Assembly (NCBI RefSeq): GCF_023566055.1
Contig: NZ_JALIQP010000001.1
Coordinates: 372,001-436,000, forward strand
DNA from: Halosolutus amylolyticus
GTDB taxonomy: Archaea; Halobacteriota; Halobacteria; Halobacteriales; Natrialbaceae
Reading direction: 5' to 3'
DNA: 64,000 bases
Both the position numbers and the translations under genes were made by a program. Below, one piece after another: positions 46,209 through 54,965 of the stretch (the first letter of the stretch is position 1; the number at the start of each line of letters is the position of its first letter). The notes under the pieces are model-generated. The model worked only from the letters and a program-made list of their open reading frames with translations. It did no database searches and was not told the DNA's origin.

Positions 46209-47000
46209 TCACCCCGCTCGATCGCCGTCGAGGCGCCAGGTGAAGATCGCTCGAAGGACGACGACGAGACTGTTTCGCTCGCCGGCACCCCAGATCGCCG
46301 TCTCGTCGATCGCCGTCTCGTCCGCGTGCCCGTCCACGAGCGCGCTGACGAGCGCCGTCTCCTGGTCGGTAATCAACAGGCTTCCGGCGGGCGTGTCTTC
46401 CCACTCCCAGAGCGTGTCGAACAGGTCGGCCGACGGCACCGTCTCCTGGATACGCCCCTGGACGTCGTCGGAGATGCCCGCCAGATGGATCTCGACCCCG
46501 CGATCGGCGGCGGTCTCGAGCCGCTCGAGGTGTTCCTCGGTGAGCAACTCGTCGATGGTCATGTAGACGATCTGTTCCTCGGCGTCGGCGATGAACTCGT
46601 CGATGCGCGAGGACACCGCCTCCCGACCGGTGACCGTCCAGACGCCGAACTGTTCGCGCTGGGGCTGGGCTGACCCGATCGCCTCCAGACACTCCGCGAG
46701 TTCGGTAATGGTGTTCTCACGTTCGACGTTGAGCGTGCGGACGATCGTCTCCTCCGAGACCACCGTGAATTTTCGCGGCGTCGTGTGCTGGATGTCGATT
46801 AGCCCCCGTTCGTGGAGTCGATCGGCCGCCTCGTACACGCGAGTCCGGGGGACGTTGTTGACGCGGGTGATGTCCTGGGCGGTCCCCGTCCCGAGTTGAA
46901 AGAGATTGATCAGCGTCTGGGCTTCGTACTGGGAGAGTCCGAGTTCCTGGAACCGGTCGAGTGCCTTGGCTTCGGCCTGCTCTTCGTCGAACGACACCAT
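46209..47000 (-). CDS. TrmB family transcriptional regulator
   Basis: 263 aa. N-terminal winged helix-turn-helix (FQELGLSQYEAQTLINLFQLGTGTAQDITRVNNVPRTRVYEAADRL) as in TrmB proteins, followed by a second domain with PLD-like strands (IVYMTIDELLTEEHLERLETAADRGVEIHLAG). The sugar-binding extension of long TrmB proteins is not obvious. It probably represses or activates neighbouring genes; it converges with the SagB-like gene 18 bp away, and the target is unclear. Confidence 0.88.
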   Translation of the reverse strand: MVSFDEEQAEAKALDRFQELGLSQYEAQTLINLFQLGTGTAQDITRVNNVPRTRVYEAADRLHERGLIDIQHTTPRKFTVVSEETIVRTLNVERENTITELAECLEAIGSAQPQREQFGVWTVTGREAVSSRIDEFIADAEEQIVYMTIDELLTEEHLERLETAADRGVEIHLAGISDDVQGRIQETVPSADLFDTLWEWEDTPAGSLLITDQETALVSALVDGHADETAIDETAIWGAGERNSLVVVLRAIFTWRLDGDRAG

Positions 47001-47177
47001 ACGAGAGCCGACGACGGAGAGCCGGAAAAAGCCCCCACCAGCCGACGGAGGCCGCTCGGGAGGACAGACGCGGCCGGCACCTGCTCACGGACTGGCATTC
47101 CGGGTACCGAGACGCCCGCGCGATCCCCTTGCGCGCTCCGGCGGGCCCGTTATCCCGTCGGCGGGCTAACGACGGGT

Positions 47178-47408
47178 ATGGGATTCACGAAACTCCTCCG
47201 CTCGAAAGCGACCCGATCGCTGACGGTCGTCTCGGTACTCAAGGACGCGAAGACCGCGCTCGATCGCGGAAATCGAACGCGCGCGATCGCGTTGCTCGGC
47301 GTCGCGGTCCTCGCCTGGAAGTGGACGGTGGTCGGCCTCGCCGCGCAGGGCGTCGTCAAACTGCTCCGGGCCGGTCGGGGCGGGTCGTCGGCCTCGAAGC
47401 CGGCGTAG
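47178..47408 (+). CDS. Small single-helix membrane protein
   Basis: 76 aa. One hydrophobic segment (AIALLGVAVLAWKWTVVGLA, residues about 36-55) between a basic N-terminus (MGFTKLLRSKATRS) and a basic Gly/Arg tail. No motif is recognised. The ATG at 47178 is chosen because the upstream frame has shadow composition. Divergent from the TrmB gene. Confidence 0.65.
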   Translation: MGFTKLLRSKATRSLTVVSVLKDAKTALDRGNRTRAIALLGVAVLAWKWTVVGLAAQGVVKLLRAGRGGSSASKPA

Positions 47409-47441
47409 ACGACTGATCGGCGGGAGTCGGCGCTGGTCACC

Positions 47442-47783
47442 CTAGTCGCCGAAATCCGCGTCGTCGACGTGCTCGTTGGCCAGGTCGTCGATCAGATCCT
47501 CGACCTCGTCGGCTTTCTCGTCGTCCAGGTACTCGACCGCGCCGACGCCGCGGCCGCCGCTTTTGGCCGTTCTAAGCGCGTTCTCGTTCAGGTTCCCGTC
47601 GGGATCGACCACGGGGAGTTTGAGGTCGGTGAAGTTCTCCGGCGGGAACCCCGACGCCGAGAGGATGAAGTGGTCCGCCACCTCGCCCAGGTCATTGGTA
47701 CTGAAGTCCTCGAGTTGCGGGTCGTCCCACTCCTCGGTGGTCGTCCCCGAGAACTCGGGGTCGTGCATCTCGTAGTCCGTCAT
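47442..47783 (-). CDS. Small acidic conserved protein, unknown function
   Basis: 113 aa, very acidic (EEWDDPQLEDFSTNDLGEVADHFILSASGFPPENFTDLKLPVVDPDGN). The part NLNENALRTAKSGGRGVGAVEYLDDEKADEVEDLIDDLANEHV resembles the short alpha-helical proteins that haloarchaeal phage and cellular genomes share, but I do not recognise a named family. No membrane segment or metal site. Function unknown. Confidence 0.75.
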   Translation of the reverse strand: MTDYEMHDPEFSGTTTEEWDDPQLEDFSTNDLGEVADHFILSASGFPPENFTDLKLPVVDPDGNLNENALRTAKSGGRGVGAVEYLDDEKADEVEDLIDDLANEHVDDADFGD

Positions 47784-47859
47784 CGCCGGCGCTACGATCG
47801 GCCGACCGATCGGCGAGATCCTTGCAGATTCAGGATACCGAGACCGATCTAACGAACGG

Positions 47860-48798
47860 CTACGCGAAGTCGTCGACGAGCGGGAACGTCGCCAACTGCG
47901 CCGCCGAGAGCAACACCCGGTCCTTCTCGTAGCCGTGGGCGATCGACTCGACCATCCCGTCGCCGTCCGTTAGCGGGACGAACCGGACGATCGTCCCTCG
48001 CTCGTCGATTTCGAGCACGAGAAGCCCGTGCGGGAACGACGAGACCGCCGGCACGGTGAGTTCCGTCACGCCGTCGGCGCGCTCGATCGCGGGGAAGTGG
48101 AGGTGACCGGTAACGACCAGCGCGACGTCGTGACTCGCGAGGAGTTCGACCAGCGGTTCGGGGTTCGAGAAGCCGGGGACCTCGCCCGCGACCGGCAACT
48201 CCGCACGGTATCGCTCGTAGAGGTCGCCCGTCGCCGGGAGGTTGTGGTGGACGACGACGATCGACGCGTCGGCGTCGGCGTCGGTCAGCGCCTCGTCGAG
48301 CCACATCAGCTGTTCGGCGTCGATCCGTCCGTCCCACGTCTCCGCGGGCGAACCGGGGGTCGCGGCGTGGCTGTCGAGGCCGAACACGACGAGTTCGCCG
48401 AACTGAATCCAGAACGGGAGGCCGCCCGGCGTGTACCGGTCTTCGAACGACCGAATCGACAGCGACTCGCGGTCGTCGAACGTCGTCGGGTAGTCGTGGT
48501 TGCCCGGTACCGCGACCACGGGCGGATCGAAGGCAGCGAGGTCGTCGAACAGGTCGAACTCCGCGGGCACGCCGTTGCGCGTCAGGTCGCCCGCGACGAC
48601 CACCCCGTCGACGTCCCGCTCGTTCACGGCCGCGACGGCGCCGCGCAGGTGCCGTTCCGTGCGGTGAAATACCTTCCACGTCCCGGTCGCGTCCGTCGCG
48701 AGGTGGACGTCCGACAGGACCGCGAGCCGTGTCGGCTCGGTCGCCCTCGGCCGATCGAGACGGGCGAGCGGTTGTCCGGAGTGCGGTCGAGCGATCAT
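47860..48798 (-). CDS. Calcineurin-like metallophosphoesterase
   Basis: 312 aa. All five metal motifs of the family are present: D30-x-H32 (LSDVHLA), G-D71 (AGDLTRNG), G-N100-H101-D (VPGNHDYP), H in VVVHHNLP and GHLHFP (TGHLHFPAI). Such phosphoesterases hydrolyse phosphodiesters (cAMP-like, nucleotides or phospholipids) using Fe/Mn/Zn. The N-terminal 20 residues precede the fold without a signal peptide, so it is cytoplasmic. Substrate unknown. Confidence 0.92.
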   Translation of the reverse strand: MIARPHSGQPLARLDRPRATEPTRLAVLSDVHLATDATGTWKVFHRTERHLRGAVAAVNERDVDGVVVAGDLTRNGVPAEFDLFDDLAAFDPPVVAVPGNHDYPTTFDDRESLSIRSFEDRYTPGGLPFWIQFGELVVFGLDSHAATPGSPAETWDGRIDAEQLMWLDEALTDADADASIVVVHHNLPATGDLYERYRAELPVAGEVPGFSNPEPLVELLASHDVALVVTGHLHFPAIERADGVTELTVPAVSSFPHGLLVLEIDERGTIVRFVPLTDGDGMVESIAHGYEKDRVLLSAAQLATFPLVDDFA

Positions 48799-49021
48799 CG
48801 GTCGATCGGACGGGACGGAGGCGGGTAATCCTCACCCCGTCGCTCGCGGCGTCTATCCCCGACGTCAAATACCGCAGGCGGCTGCAGGCCCGGCCGATTC
48901 GGCGAAACGCGTCCGAATTGTGACAACGGAGACGGACGCAAGATTTTCACCGACCGACTCGATCGAATCGCCGGGAAAGGACCCGAATCGCCGAGCAGAT
49001 CCCGTTCGAAGAACGCGAGCA

Positions 49022-50116
49022 ATGAACACGAGCCTCGAAGTCGAGTACTGGGTGATCGATCGAGACGGCGACCTCACGTCGCCGGGCGACCTCACCGACG
49101 TCTCCGAGCGGACGGTCGAGGAGTTCGTCGAACCGGTTGTCGAACTGAAGACGCCGCCCTGCGAGTCGATCGAGGAGCTCCGGCGACGGTTCCTCGAAGA
49201 ACTCGACGACGTCCTCTCGCGGGCCGACGAGGTGGACAAACGACTCGCTCCGCTGGGAACGCCGATCAACTGCGACGGGATCACGCGCCGACCCGGCGAA
49301 CGGGGCCGAATCCAGAAGCAGGTCGTCGGGTCGGACTTCGACTGTGCGAAGCACTGCGCGGGAACCCACGTCCACGTGGAGAAGCGAAACGTCACGGACC
49401 AGCTCAACACGCTCATCGCGCTGGATCCGGCGCTCGCGCTCGTCAACTCGTCGCCGTACGTCCAGGGCAATCGCGTCGCAAACGGTGCACGCGCCTACTG
49501 GTACCGGAAGGAGGGGTATCGACGGTACCCGAAACACGGCCAGCTCTGGGCCTACGTCGAGAACGTCGGCGAGTGGCACCGCCGCCTCGAACACCGCTTC
49601 GAGGAGTTCAAGACGGCGGCGACCGAGGCCGGCGTCGACGAGGCGGCGATCGAGGAACACTTCTCGCCCGACGACGTCGTCTGGACGCCGATCCGGCTCC
49701 GGGACTCGATGCCGACCGTCGAGTGGCGATCGCCCGACGCCGCGCTCCCGAGTCAACTGCTTCGACTGACCCGGGAACTCCGGGCCGTGATGGAACAACT
49801 CCACCACACCAACGTGCAGATCGAGAACCGGACCGGTGACGCGCCCGGCCACGTCTCGAGCGAGGGCATCTCGCTCCCCGAGTTCGACGTCACCTGTGAC
49901 CTCGCGGAGGCCGCGATCCACGCCGGCCTCGAGAACGACCGCGTCGCCGCCTACCTCGATCGGATGGGATTCTCGGTCGGTGACTACCACCCGATCACGA
50001 CGCGGATCGACGGCCGCCAGTACGTCACCAGGAGCGACGCCCGCGACCTGCGACTCGAGTACGCGAGCGCGCTCGAAGCCGACGTCGACGCCCTCCTGGG
50101 CGCGATCGAACCCTGA
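49022..50116 (+). CDS. gshA: Glutamate-cysteine ligase, haloarchaeal type
   Basis: 364 aa. The first residues TSLEVEYWVIDRDGDL carry the carboxylate-amine ligase E-x-E motif, and GTHVHVEKRNVTDQLN resembles the Gcs2 family active site. Haloarchaea make gamma-glutamylcysteine, not glutathione, as their main low-molecular-weight thiol, and this enzyme joins Glu and Cys with ATP. ATG 49022 matches the family N-terminus; upstream in-frame sequence to 48920 has poor composition. It stands alone, divergent from the phosphoesterase gene. Confidence 0.9.
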   Translation: MNTSLEVEYWVIDRDGDLTSPGDLTDVSERTVEEFVEPVVELKTPPCESIEELRRRFLEELDDVLSRADEVDKRLAPLGTPINCDGITRRPGERGRIQKQVVGSDFDCAKHCAGTHVHVEKRNVTDQLNTLIALDPALALVNSSPYVQGNRVANGARAYWYRKEGYRRYPKHGQLWAYVENVGEWHRRLEHRFEEFKTAATEAGVDEAAIEEHFSPDDVVWTPIRLRDSMPTVEWRSPDAALPSQLLRLTRELRAVMEQLHHTNVQIENRTGDAPGHVSSEGISLPEFDVTCDLAEAAIHAGLENDRVAAYLDRMGFSVGDYHPITTRIDGRQYVTRSDARDLRLEYASALEADVDALLGAIEP

Positions 50117-50162
50117 ACGCTGGTCCCGTGACCAGTCGGCCGCGCCCCGACCACCAGGCCGG

Positions 50163-51071
50163 TCAGACGACGCCAGTGACGAACGCCAGTCCCATCCCGA
50201 CGAGGACGACTGCCGTCAGCGTCGGCAGGTAGGGCGTGTAGCGCTCGATCCGATCGCGGTGGCGTTCGTAGCCCGCGATCAACAGTAGCGTCGGCACGAC
50301 GATCGCGACGATCACCGCAAGCGAGTAGAGGAGCATCAACTCGAGACAGCGATCGGTCCCGGCACCACCACAGATCGCCAGGATCTGGACGGGTTCCTCG
50401 TGAGCGAACCCGAGCACGAGCGCCGTCGTCCCGAGCGCAACCAGACCGCGCTCGGCGTGTTGCTCGGTGAGATGCCGGTGCCCGCCGCCACCCGGCAACG
50501 CGGCGCGAATCCGATCGAGGGGACTCCGATCGTCGGTCCGATCGGTGTGGGCGTGGTGTTCGTGATCGTCGTGAGCGTGGTGTCCGGTGTGAGCGTGGTG
50601 TCCGGTGTGAGCGTGGTGTCCGGTGTGAGCGTGGTGTTCGTCGTGAGCGTGGTGTTCGTGATCGTCGTGAGCGTGGTGTTCGTGTCCGGCGTGTCCGTGA
50701 TCGTGACCGCCGTCAGTGTGGCGGCCCACGTCGTGAGCGTGCGCGTGACCGCCGTGGTCGTCCAGTCCGTGTCCGTGACCGCCGTAGCGGTACTCGTGGA
50801 TACCGAGCAGGATCAACAACACTCCGGCGACGCGGCCGAGCCACGGGCCGTCGGCGAAGTCGGCGAACGCGGTGAACCAGAAGTACGCCACGACGAGCAC
50901 GACGCTACTGACGAGATGACCGATTCCGAGGATCAGCGCCGCGGAGACGCCGTACAGCCAGCGCCGTTGCCGATTGAGCGCGTAGGTCGCCGCGATCGGC
51001 CACCCGTGGTCCGGCAGGACCCCGTGGACGAAGCCAATCGCGACGACGCCGAGGACGACACCGAGTTCCAT
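50163..51071 (-). CDS. NicO/UreH-like metal transporter with long His-rich loop
   Basis: 302 aa with six to seven membrane helices. The first helix has H16-x4-D21-H22 (HGVLPDH) and helix 2 has GHLVSS (H52), the metal-route histidines of NicO/RcnA/UreH-type nickel-cobalt transporters. Between helices about 3 and 4 (residues 92-176) is a very His/Asp-rich cytoplasmic or external loop with many HH, HGH and HAH units, including three tandem TGHHAH units. It probably moves Ni2+, Co2+ or Zn2+. larE, which is part of nickel-pincer cofactor synthesis in other organisms, lies 800 bp away. Confidence 0.88.
   Translation of the reverse strand: MELGVVLGVVAIGFVHGVLPDHGWPIAATYALNRQRRWLYGVSAALILGIGHLVSSVVLVVAYFWFTAFADFADGPWLGRVAGVLLILLGIHEYRYGGHGHGLDDHGGHAHAHDVGRHTDGGHDHGHAGHEHHAHDDHEHHAHDEHHAHTGHHAHTGHHAHTGHHAHDDHEHHAHTDRTDDRSPLDRIRAALPGGGGHRHLTEQHAERGLVALGTTALVLGFAHEEPVQILAICGGAGTDRCLELMLLYSLAVIVAIVVPTLLLIAGYERHRDRIERYTPYLPTLTAVVLVGMGLAFVTGVV
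50571..50636. repeat. Tandem 18-bp repeats coding for the His-rich loop
   Basis: On the plus strand GGTGTCCGGTGTGAGCGT-type units of 18 bp repeat about three times almost exactly, within a longer low-complexity GTG/GAGC tract (about 50540-50760). On the minus strand each unit codes TGHHAH. Such exact repeats allow slippage, so the loop length may vary between strains. Confidence 0.8.
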
Positions 51072-51208
51072 GTCGGATCGGCGTCGCTGCGGCGGTTTAC
51101 AGGTTGTTATGATTCGATCCGGGGAGTCGTAATACGTCCACTAGGGATTGATAGATATGCCGTGAATAGTACTAGAACAACGGCTTCAACACCCGGATCG
51201 TTGTGAAC

Positions 51209-51778
51209 TCAGTTCCCGTCCTTGTACTCGTACTCCGCCTCGGGATCCTCGACGCCCTCGGTTCGCGATCCGACCCAGGCACCCAGCGAGAGTCCGTAGA
51301 CCAGATGCCCCGCGTGGAAGAGGGCGAGTTCGTCGCTGTCGAGTCGAATCCCGAGCAGTTCCTTCAGCATGAACTGGGAGCCGAACGCGGAGAGCACCAT
51401 CCCGTAGACCGTCCCCCAGACGAGGCCCCGCTGTTCGGGTTCGATCGATCGTTCCGCGTCCTGGAGCGCGAACAGGCCGCCGAAGAGCGCCCCCGCCTGG
51501 ATTCCGTACGCGAAGTGCAAGACGAGTCCGGCGATCGGATGGTCTTCGGGGTCCTCGCCGGTGACGTACTGGGACCAGAAGTTCGCCGACGGCGGCAGCG
51601 ATCGCAAGATCGGCAGCCGGAACGCCGTCATGATGATCGTCGCGACGAACCCCGCCTGTAGCCCGCGAATCGCCGCGTAGGTCGCGTGTTCCAGCCGCGA
51701 TTGCTGGGACATCGCCCGTGGGCCTTCCCGGGGTTCGGTCGTCGTTCGCAGCCGTCGGACGCGGTCTCGCAGAGACAT
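51209..51778 (-). CDS. Polytopic membrane protein, unknown function
   Basis: 189 aa with about four hydrophobic segments (GLQAGFVATIIMTAFRLP; HPIAGLVLHFAYGIQAGALFGGLFAL; GLVWGTVYGMVLSAFGS; LFHAGHLVYGLSLGAWVG). Conserved-looking histidines sit in helix 2 and helix 4. The family is not recognised. The start ATG 51778 could be replaced by an in-frame ATG about 22 codons later (MSQQSRLEHATY). It precedes the NicO-like gene in the same direction, separated by 137 bp. Confidence 0.75.
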   Translation of the reverse strand: MSLRDRVRRLRTTTEPREGPRAMSQQSRLEHATYAAIRGLQAGFVATIIMTAFRLPILRSLPPSANFWSQYVTGEDPEDHPIAGLVLHFAYGIQAGALFGGLFALQDAERSIEPEQRGLVWGTVYGMVLSAFGSQFMLKELLGIRLDSDELALFHAGHLVYGLSLGAWVGSRTEGVEDPEAEYEYKDGN

Positions 51779-51897
51779 CGCTTCGGAACGTGTACCACCG
51801 ACGGCTCCTTAACCCCCCGGCGCGCGGTGTAATGCCGGGCCCCATCGATCGAGTCGACGACAACGCGCTTTTGCCCGTCCGGGACGAACGGGGGGCC

Positions 51898-52836
51898 ATG
51901 ACACGGGTCGAGGCGAAACTCGAGGCTGCCCGCGACGACCTCGCAACCCACGACGGGGTGCTGGTCGCGTTCTCCGGCGGGGTCGACTCCAGCGTGGTGG
52001 CCGCGATCGCCCACGACGCCCTCGGCGAGGACGCGGTCGCCTGCACCGCACAGAGCGAGACCCTCCCCGAGGCCGAACTCGCGGACGCGAAACGGGTCGC
52101 CGAGGAGATCGGCATCCGCCACGAAATCGTCGCCTTCTCCGAACTCGAGAGCGACGACTTCGTCGCGAACGACGACGATCGGTGCTATCACTGCCGGACG
52201 ATGCGACTCGGCGAGATGCTCGAGACGGCCCGCGACCTCGGCGTCGAGACCGTCTGCGACGGAACCAACGCCGACGATCCGGGCGCGGGCCACCGGCCCG
52301 GCCTGCAGGCCGTCGACGAGTTGGACGTCTACTCGCCGCTTCTGGCCCACGAGATCACGAAGGAGGAGGTCCGGGCGATCGCCGACCACTACGGTCTCTC
52401 GGTCGCGGACAAACCCTCGATGGCCTGCCTCTCCTCGCGCATTCCCACCGGGCTGTCCGTCACCGAAGACCGACTCACGCGGGTCGAGCGGGCCGAAGCG
52501 CTGCTCCGGCAGTGGGGGTTCGACCAGTTCCGGGTCCGGGACCACGACGGCCTCGCGCGCATCGAGGTCTCGCCGGACGAACTCGATCGCGCGCTGGAAC
52601 TGGAGTTCGTCGAGACCGTCCGCGCGGAACTCGCGGACCTCGGCTTCGACCACGTCACCCTCGACCTGCACGGCTACCGGACCGGGAGCGTCAGTCCCGA
52701 GGGCGAGAGCGAGACCCAGCACGAACACGCCCACGGGGACGAACGCGAGCACGAGACCGACCGGGATTCCGGGACCGGAGCCGGCGACCCCGTCGTCTCC
52801 GACGTCTTCGCGGCCGACTCGCGAACCGACGACTGA
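51898..52836 (+). CDS. larE: ATP-dependent sulfur transferase LarE
   Basis: 312 aa. PP-loop ATPase SGGVDSS (26-32), then C96-YH-C99 (RCYHC) and C177 in PSMACLSSRIP, the sacrificial/cluster cysteine position of LarE. The C96/C99 pair plus C177 fits the three-cysteine, [4Fe-4S]-type LarE rather than the purely sacrificial one. LarE adds sulfur to make the nickel-pincer nucleotide cofactor of lactate racemase-like enzymes. The last 45 residues are a His/Asp/Glu-rich tail not needed for the fold. larB, larC and larA are not in the window. Confidence 0.93.
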   Translation: MTRVEAKLEAARDDLATHDGVLVAFSGGVDSSVVAAIAHDALGEDAVACTAQSETLPEAELADAKRVAEEIGIRHEIVAFSELESDDFVANDDDRCYHCRTMRLGEMLETARDLGVETVCDGTNADDPGAGHRPGLQAVDELDVYSPLLAHEITKEEVRAIADHYGLSVADKPSMACLSSRIPTGLSVTEDRLTRVERAEALLRQWGFDQFRVRDHDGLARIEVSPDELDRALELEFVETVRAELADLGFDHVTLDLHGYRTGSVSPEGESETQHEHAHGDEREHETDRDSGTGAGDPVVSDVFAADSRTDD

Positions 52837-52916
52837 TACGGTTTACTGTAAGTCAGTTCCGGCGCAACCGCCACCCGGATCGCGGTTGCGCCGGTAAATC
52901 GGTACAGCAATCCGTA
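52837..52916. repeat. Palindromic element directly after larE
   Basis: About 80 bp of imperfect inverted repeat with a perfect 13-bp inner stem (CCGGCGCAACCGC at 52859-52871, GCGGTTGCGCCGG at 52882-52894, 10-nt loop). The outer arms share TACGG-TT-CTGTA-type blocks. It begins one base after the larE stop. It is either a MITE-like element, different from the 84-bp family, or a strong stem used as transcript end. Confidence 0.65.
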
Positions 52917-53160
52917 CGATACTGACGATCGCCTCCGCGGGCGACGGTTCGAGCGGCGACCCCGCGACGATTCCACACCGGCCCCGTCACGAACCCGAGG
53001 TCCTCGATCGTCCGAATATACCCAGGAGAGGAAGACGAACGTCCAGAATATAACCGACTTTTGCGTAGCGCGGTTACCGATAGTCGCGCTTCTGAACTCA
53101 CGTCCGGTAATATTGCACAATGCGATACGGACGTAGCCGTTCCCCGGGTAGAGATGACCG
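52917..53160. other. Intergenic sequence before the 118-residue gene
   Basis: This moderately AT-rich stretch continues the gap after larE. It contains a TATA-like GTAATATTGC at about 53105-53114, which fits a start near 53138 and a short leader for the gene at 53161. No RNA gene or credible ORF is seen. Confidence 0.45.
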
Positions 53161-53517
53161 ATGGACGCCGACCTGCCGCCGAACTGGACGATCGAAGAGT
53201 GTCGGACCTACACCGCAGCCAGCAGCGATCGCGAACTGGAGTACCGGATCTACCGTCACGAGTCGGGCGACCTCCGGGTGAAGGTCGCCCCGGCCTCGCT
53301 CGACGGCGAAGAGCATCCCGGCTACGCGCTCACCGTGACGAGCTATCCCGGTCTCGAGTTCTCCGAGACGACTCGGGTCAGGACCGTCCTCCGGTTCGAA
53401 CGCTGTGACCGGATCGCGGCCCAGTTCCTGGACCTGTTCTCGGCCTGTTACGACGGTCCGGGATCGCTCGAGGACGCCCTCGAGTACGCCGCCGATCGGA
53501 CCCGAGAACATCGGTAA
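53161..53517 (+). CDS. Small conserved protein, unknown function
   Basis: 118 aa. A beta-rich protein with strands at LEYRIYRHESGDLRVKVAPAS and YALTVTSYPGLEFSETTRVRTVLRF, then a C-terminal helix ending in LEYAADRTREHR. Three cysteines are scattered. No family recognised. It is convergent with tatC (53625). Acidic composition and a clear start support a real gene. Confidence 0.75.
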   Translation: MDADLPPNWTIEECRTYTAASSDRELEYRIYRHESGDLRVKVAPASLDGEEHPGYALTVTSYPGLEFSETTRVRTVLRFERCDRIAAQFLDLFSACYDGPGSLEDALEYAADRTREHR

Positions 53518-53624
53518 CGAGCGACGCGTCGATCACAGTGGCCGACGGGTCGCGATCGCTGGAACCGATCGACGAGTCGAACCGGCGATCGGGTCCGAGA
53601 CCGCCCGAAGAGCGCCGGCCGTCG

Positions 53625-54809
53625 TCACTCCCGCCCGACCCACTTCAGCACCAGGAGCGTCCCCTCGAACAGGAGGATCATCGTGATCGCGACGAGGATC
53701 GGTGCCATCCCCGTCGGGTCGAACGCGAACATGAACGCCAGCCCCGCGAAGGCCGCCCAGAAGTACAGTCGCTTCTGGGCCAGCCAGCGGCGGGTGGTCA
53801 CGCCCATCATGATCGCGAGCATGATAAAGAGCGGAATCTGGAAGACGATCGCGAGAAAGCCCGTCAGCGTGATGATAAGGTTGAACGTCTCACCCAGTGC
53901 GTAGGCGATGCCCGCACTCCCCTCGGCGTAGTAGGTGAAGTACTGGAAGAGGATCGGCAACACGAGCAGGTACGAGAACAGCATCCCCAGCCCGGCGAGC
54001 ACGACGCTCGTCGGGACGGCGGCGAGGTAGTACTTCCGCTCGTGGGGGTACAGCCCCGGCCGCATGAACAGGTAACACTCGTAGATGAACGCCGGCAGGG
54101 CGACCATGATCCCGAGCAACGCGGAGAGCTTGATCCGGGTCAGCCACAGCTCCAGCGGGTGGTAGACGTGCGGCGACGGCACCTCCTCGGTAGCGTACGG
54201 AAAGACGTTAAGCCAGATGTGCTCGATCGCCTGTGAGGCCCACAGCAGGCCGATGGCGGTCCCGGCCGCGCCGACGAGGAACACGACCGCGAGCCGGAGG
54301 ACCATCTCCTCGATGTGATCGGCCAGCGGCATCTCCTCGTCGTCCGGGGGCGTCGAGATCCCGCCGACGTCGGTGTCGTCCGGATACCCCGGGCCGCCGG
54401 ACCCGGGTTCGGGATGGTCACCGACGACGCCCTCGCCGTCGGTCCGGGCCTCGATCGACTCGTCGTCCGCGCTCGAGGCGGTGTCGTTGTCCGCAGTCCG
54501 CTCGTCTGCACTCTCGTCGTCGATCGCGTCGTCGTCTGCCGTGGACGCTTCGGGGGCGTCTGCCGAGTCGTCCGCGTCGTCGGAGAAGATCGACTCGTCA
54601 GTCCCGTCGTCCGCCGTGGACGACGGATCACCCTCGTCGGGGTCGGCGTCGTCCGCGTCGTCGAAAACGGAGTCGACGTCGTCCCCGAAAAACGAGTCGG
54701 TGTCGGATTCGTCGTCGCGTTCGGCAGGCTCGCTCGAGCGATCGGCGGGAGCTACCTGTGGCTCGTCGGACCCGTCACCGTCAGCCCTCTCGTCCGACTC
54801 GTCCGGCAT
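53625..54809 (-). CDS. tatC: Sec-independent translocase TatC (TatCo)
   Basis: 394 aa. The C-terminal 235 residues form a six-helix TatC with the signature HPLELWLTRIKLSALLGIMVALPAFIYECYLFMRPGLYPHERKYY, which recognises twin-arginine signals. The first 160 residues are a very acidic disordered-looking extension (D/E/S-rich), a haloarchaeal feature. It is divergent from tatCt; the two starts are 156 bp apart. Both are needed in haloarchaea that export most proteins through Tat, fitting the many RR signals in this window. Confidence 0.95.
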   Translation of the reverse strand: MPDESDERADGDGSDEPQVAPADRSSEPAERDDESDTDSFFGDDVDSVFDDADDADPDEGDPSSTADDGTDESIFSDDADDSADAPEASTADDDAIDDESADERTADNDTASSADDESIEARTDGEGVVGDHPEPGSGGPGYPDDTDVGGISTPPDDEEMPLADHIEEMVLRLAVVFLVGAAGTAIGLLWASQAIEHIWLNVFPYATEEVPSPHVYHPLELWLTRIKLSALLGIMVALPAFIYECYLFMRPGLYPHERKYYLAAVPTSVVLAGLGMLFSYLLVLPILFQYFTYYAEGSAGIAYALGETFNLIITLTGFLAIVFQIPLFIMLAIMMGVTTRRWLAQKRLYFWAAFAGLAFMFAFDPTGMAPILVAITMILLFEGTLLVLKWVGRE

Positions 54810-54965
54810 CTATCGGGATATAGATAGGCCGCCGGTTATAGGCCTTTTTCTTACAGAGGCTGAGAAGGGTTGACAAGAGGCGGCTGGAATACTCGCGTCC
54901 CGCGCTCGGCAGCTCGCCCTACTCGAAAGGTTGATAACTGGATGTCAGTTACCAACGAGCAGTCA

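Noticed and set aside
50540-50760. Repeats in the His-rich region considered as a CRISPR array
   Set aside because: The units are 18 bp, without spacers, and are in-frame coding for HHAH-type residues.
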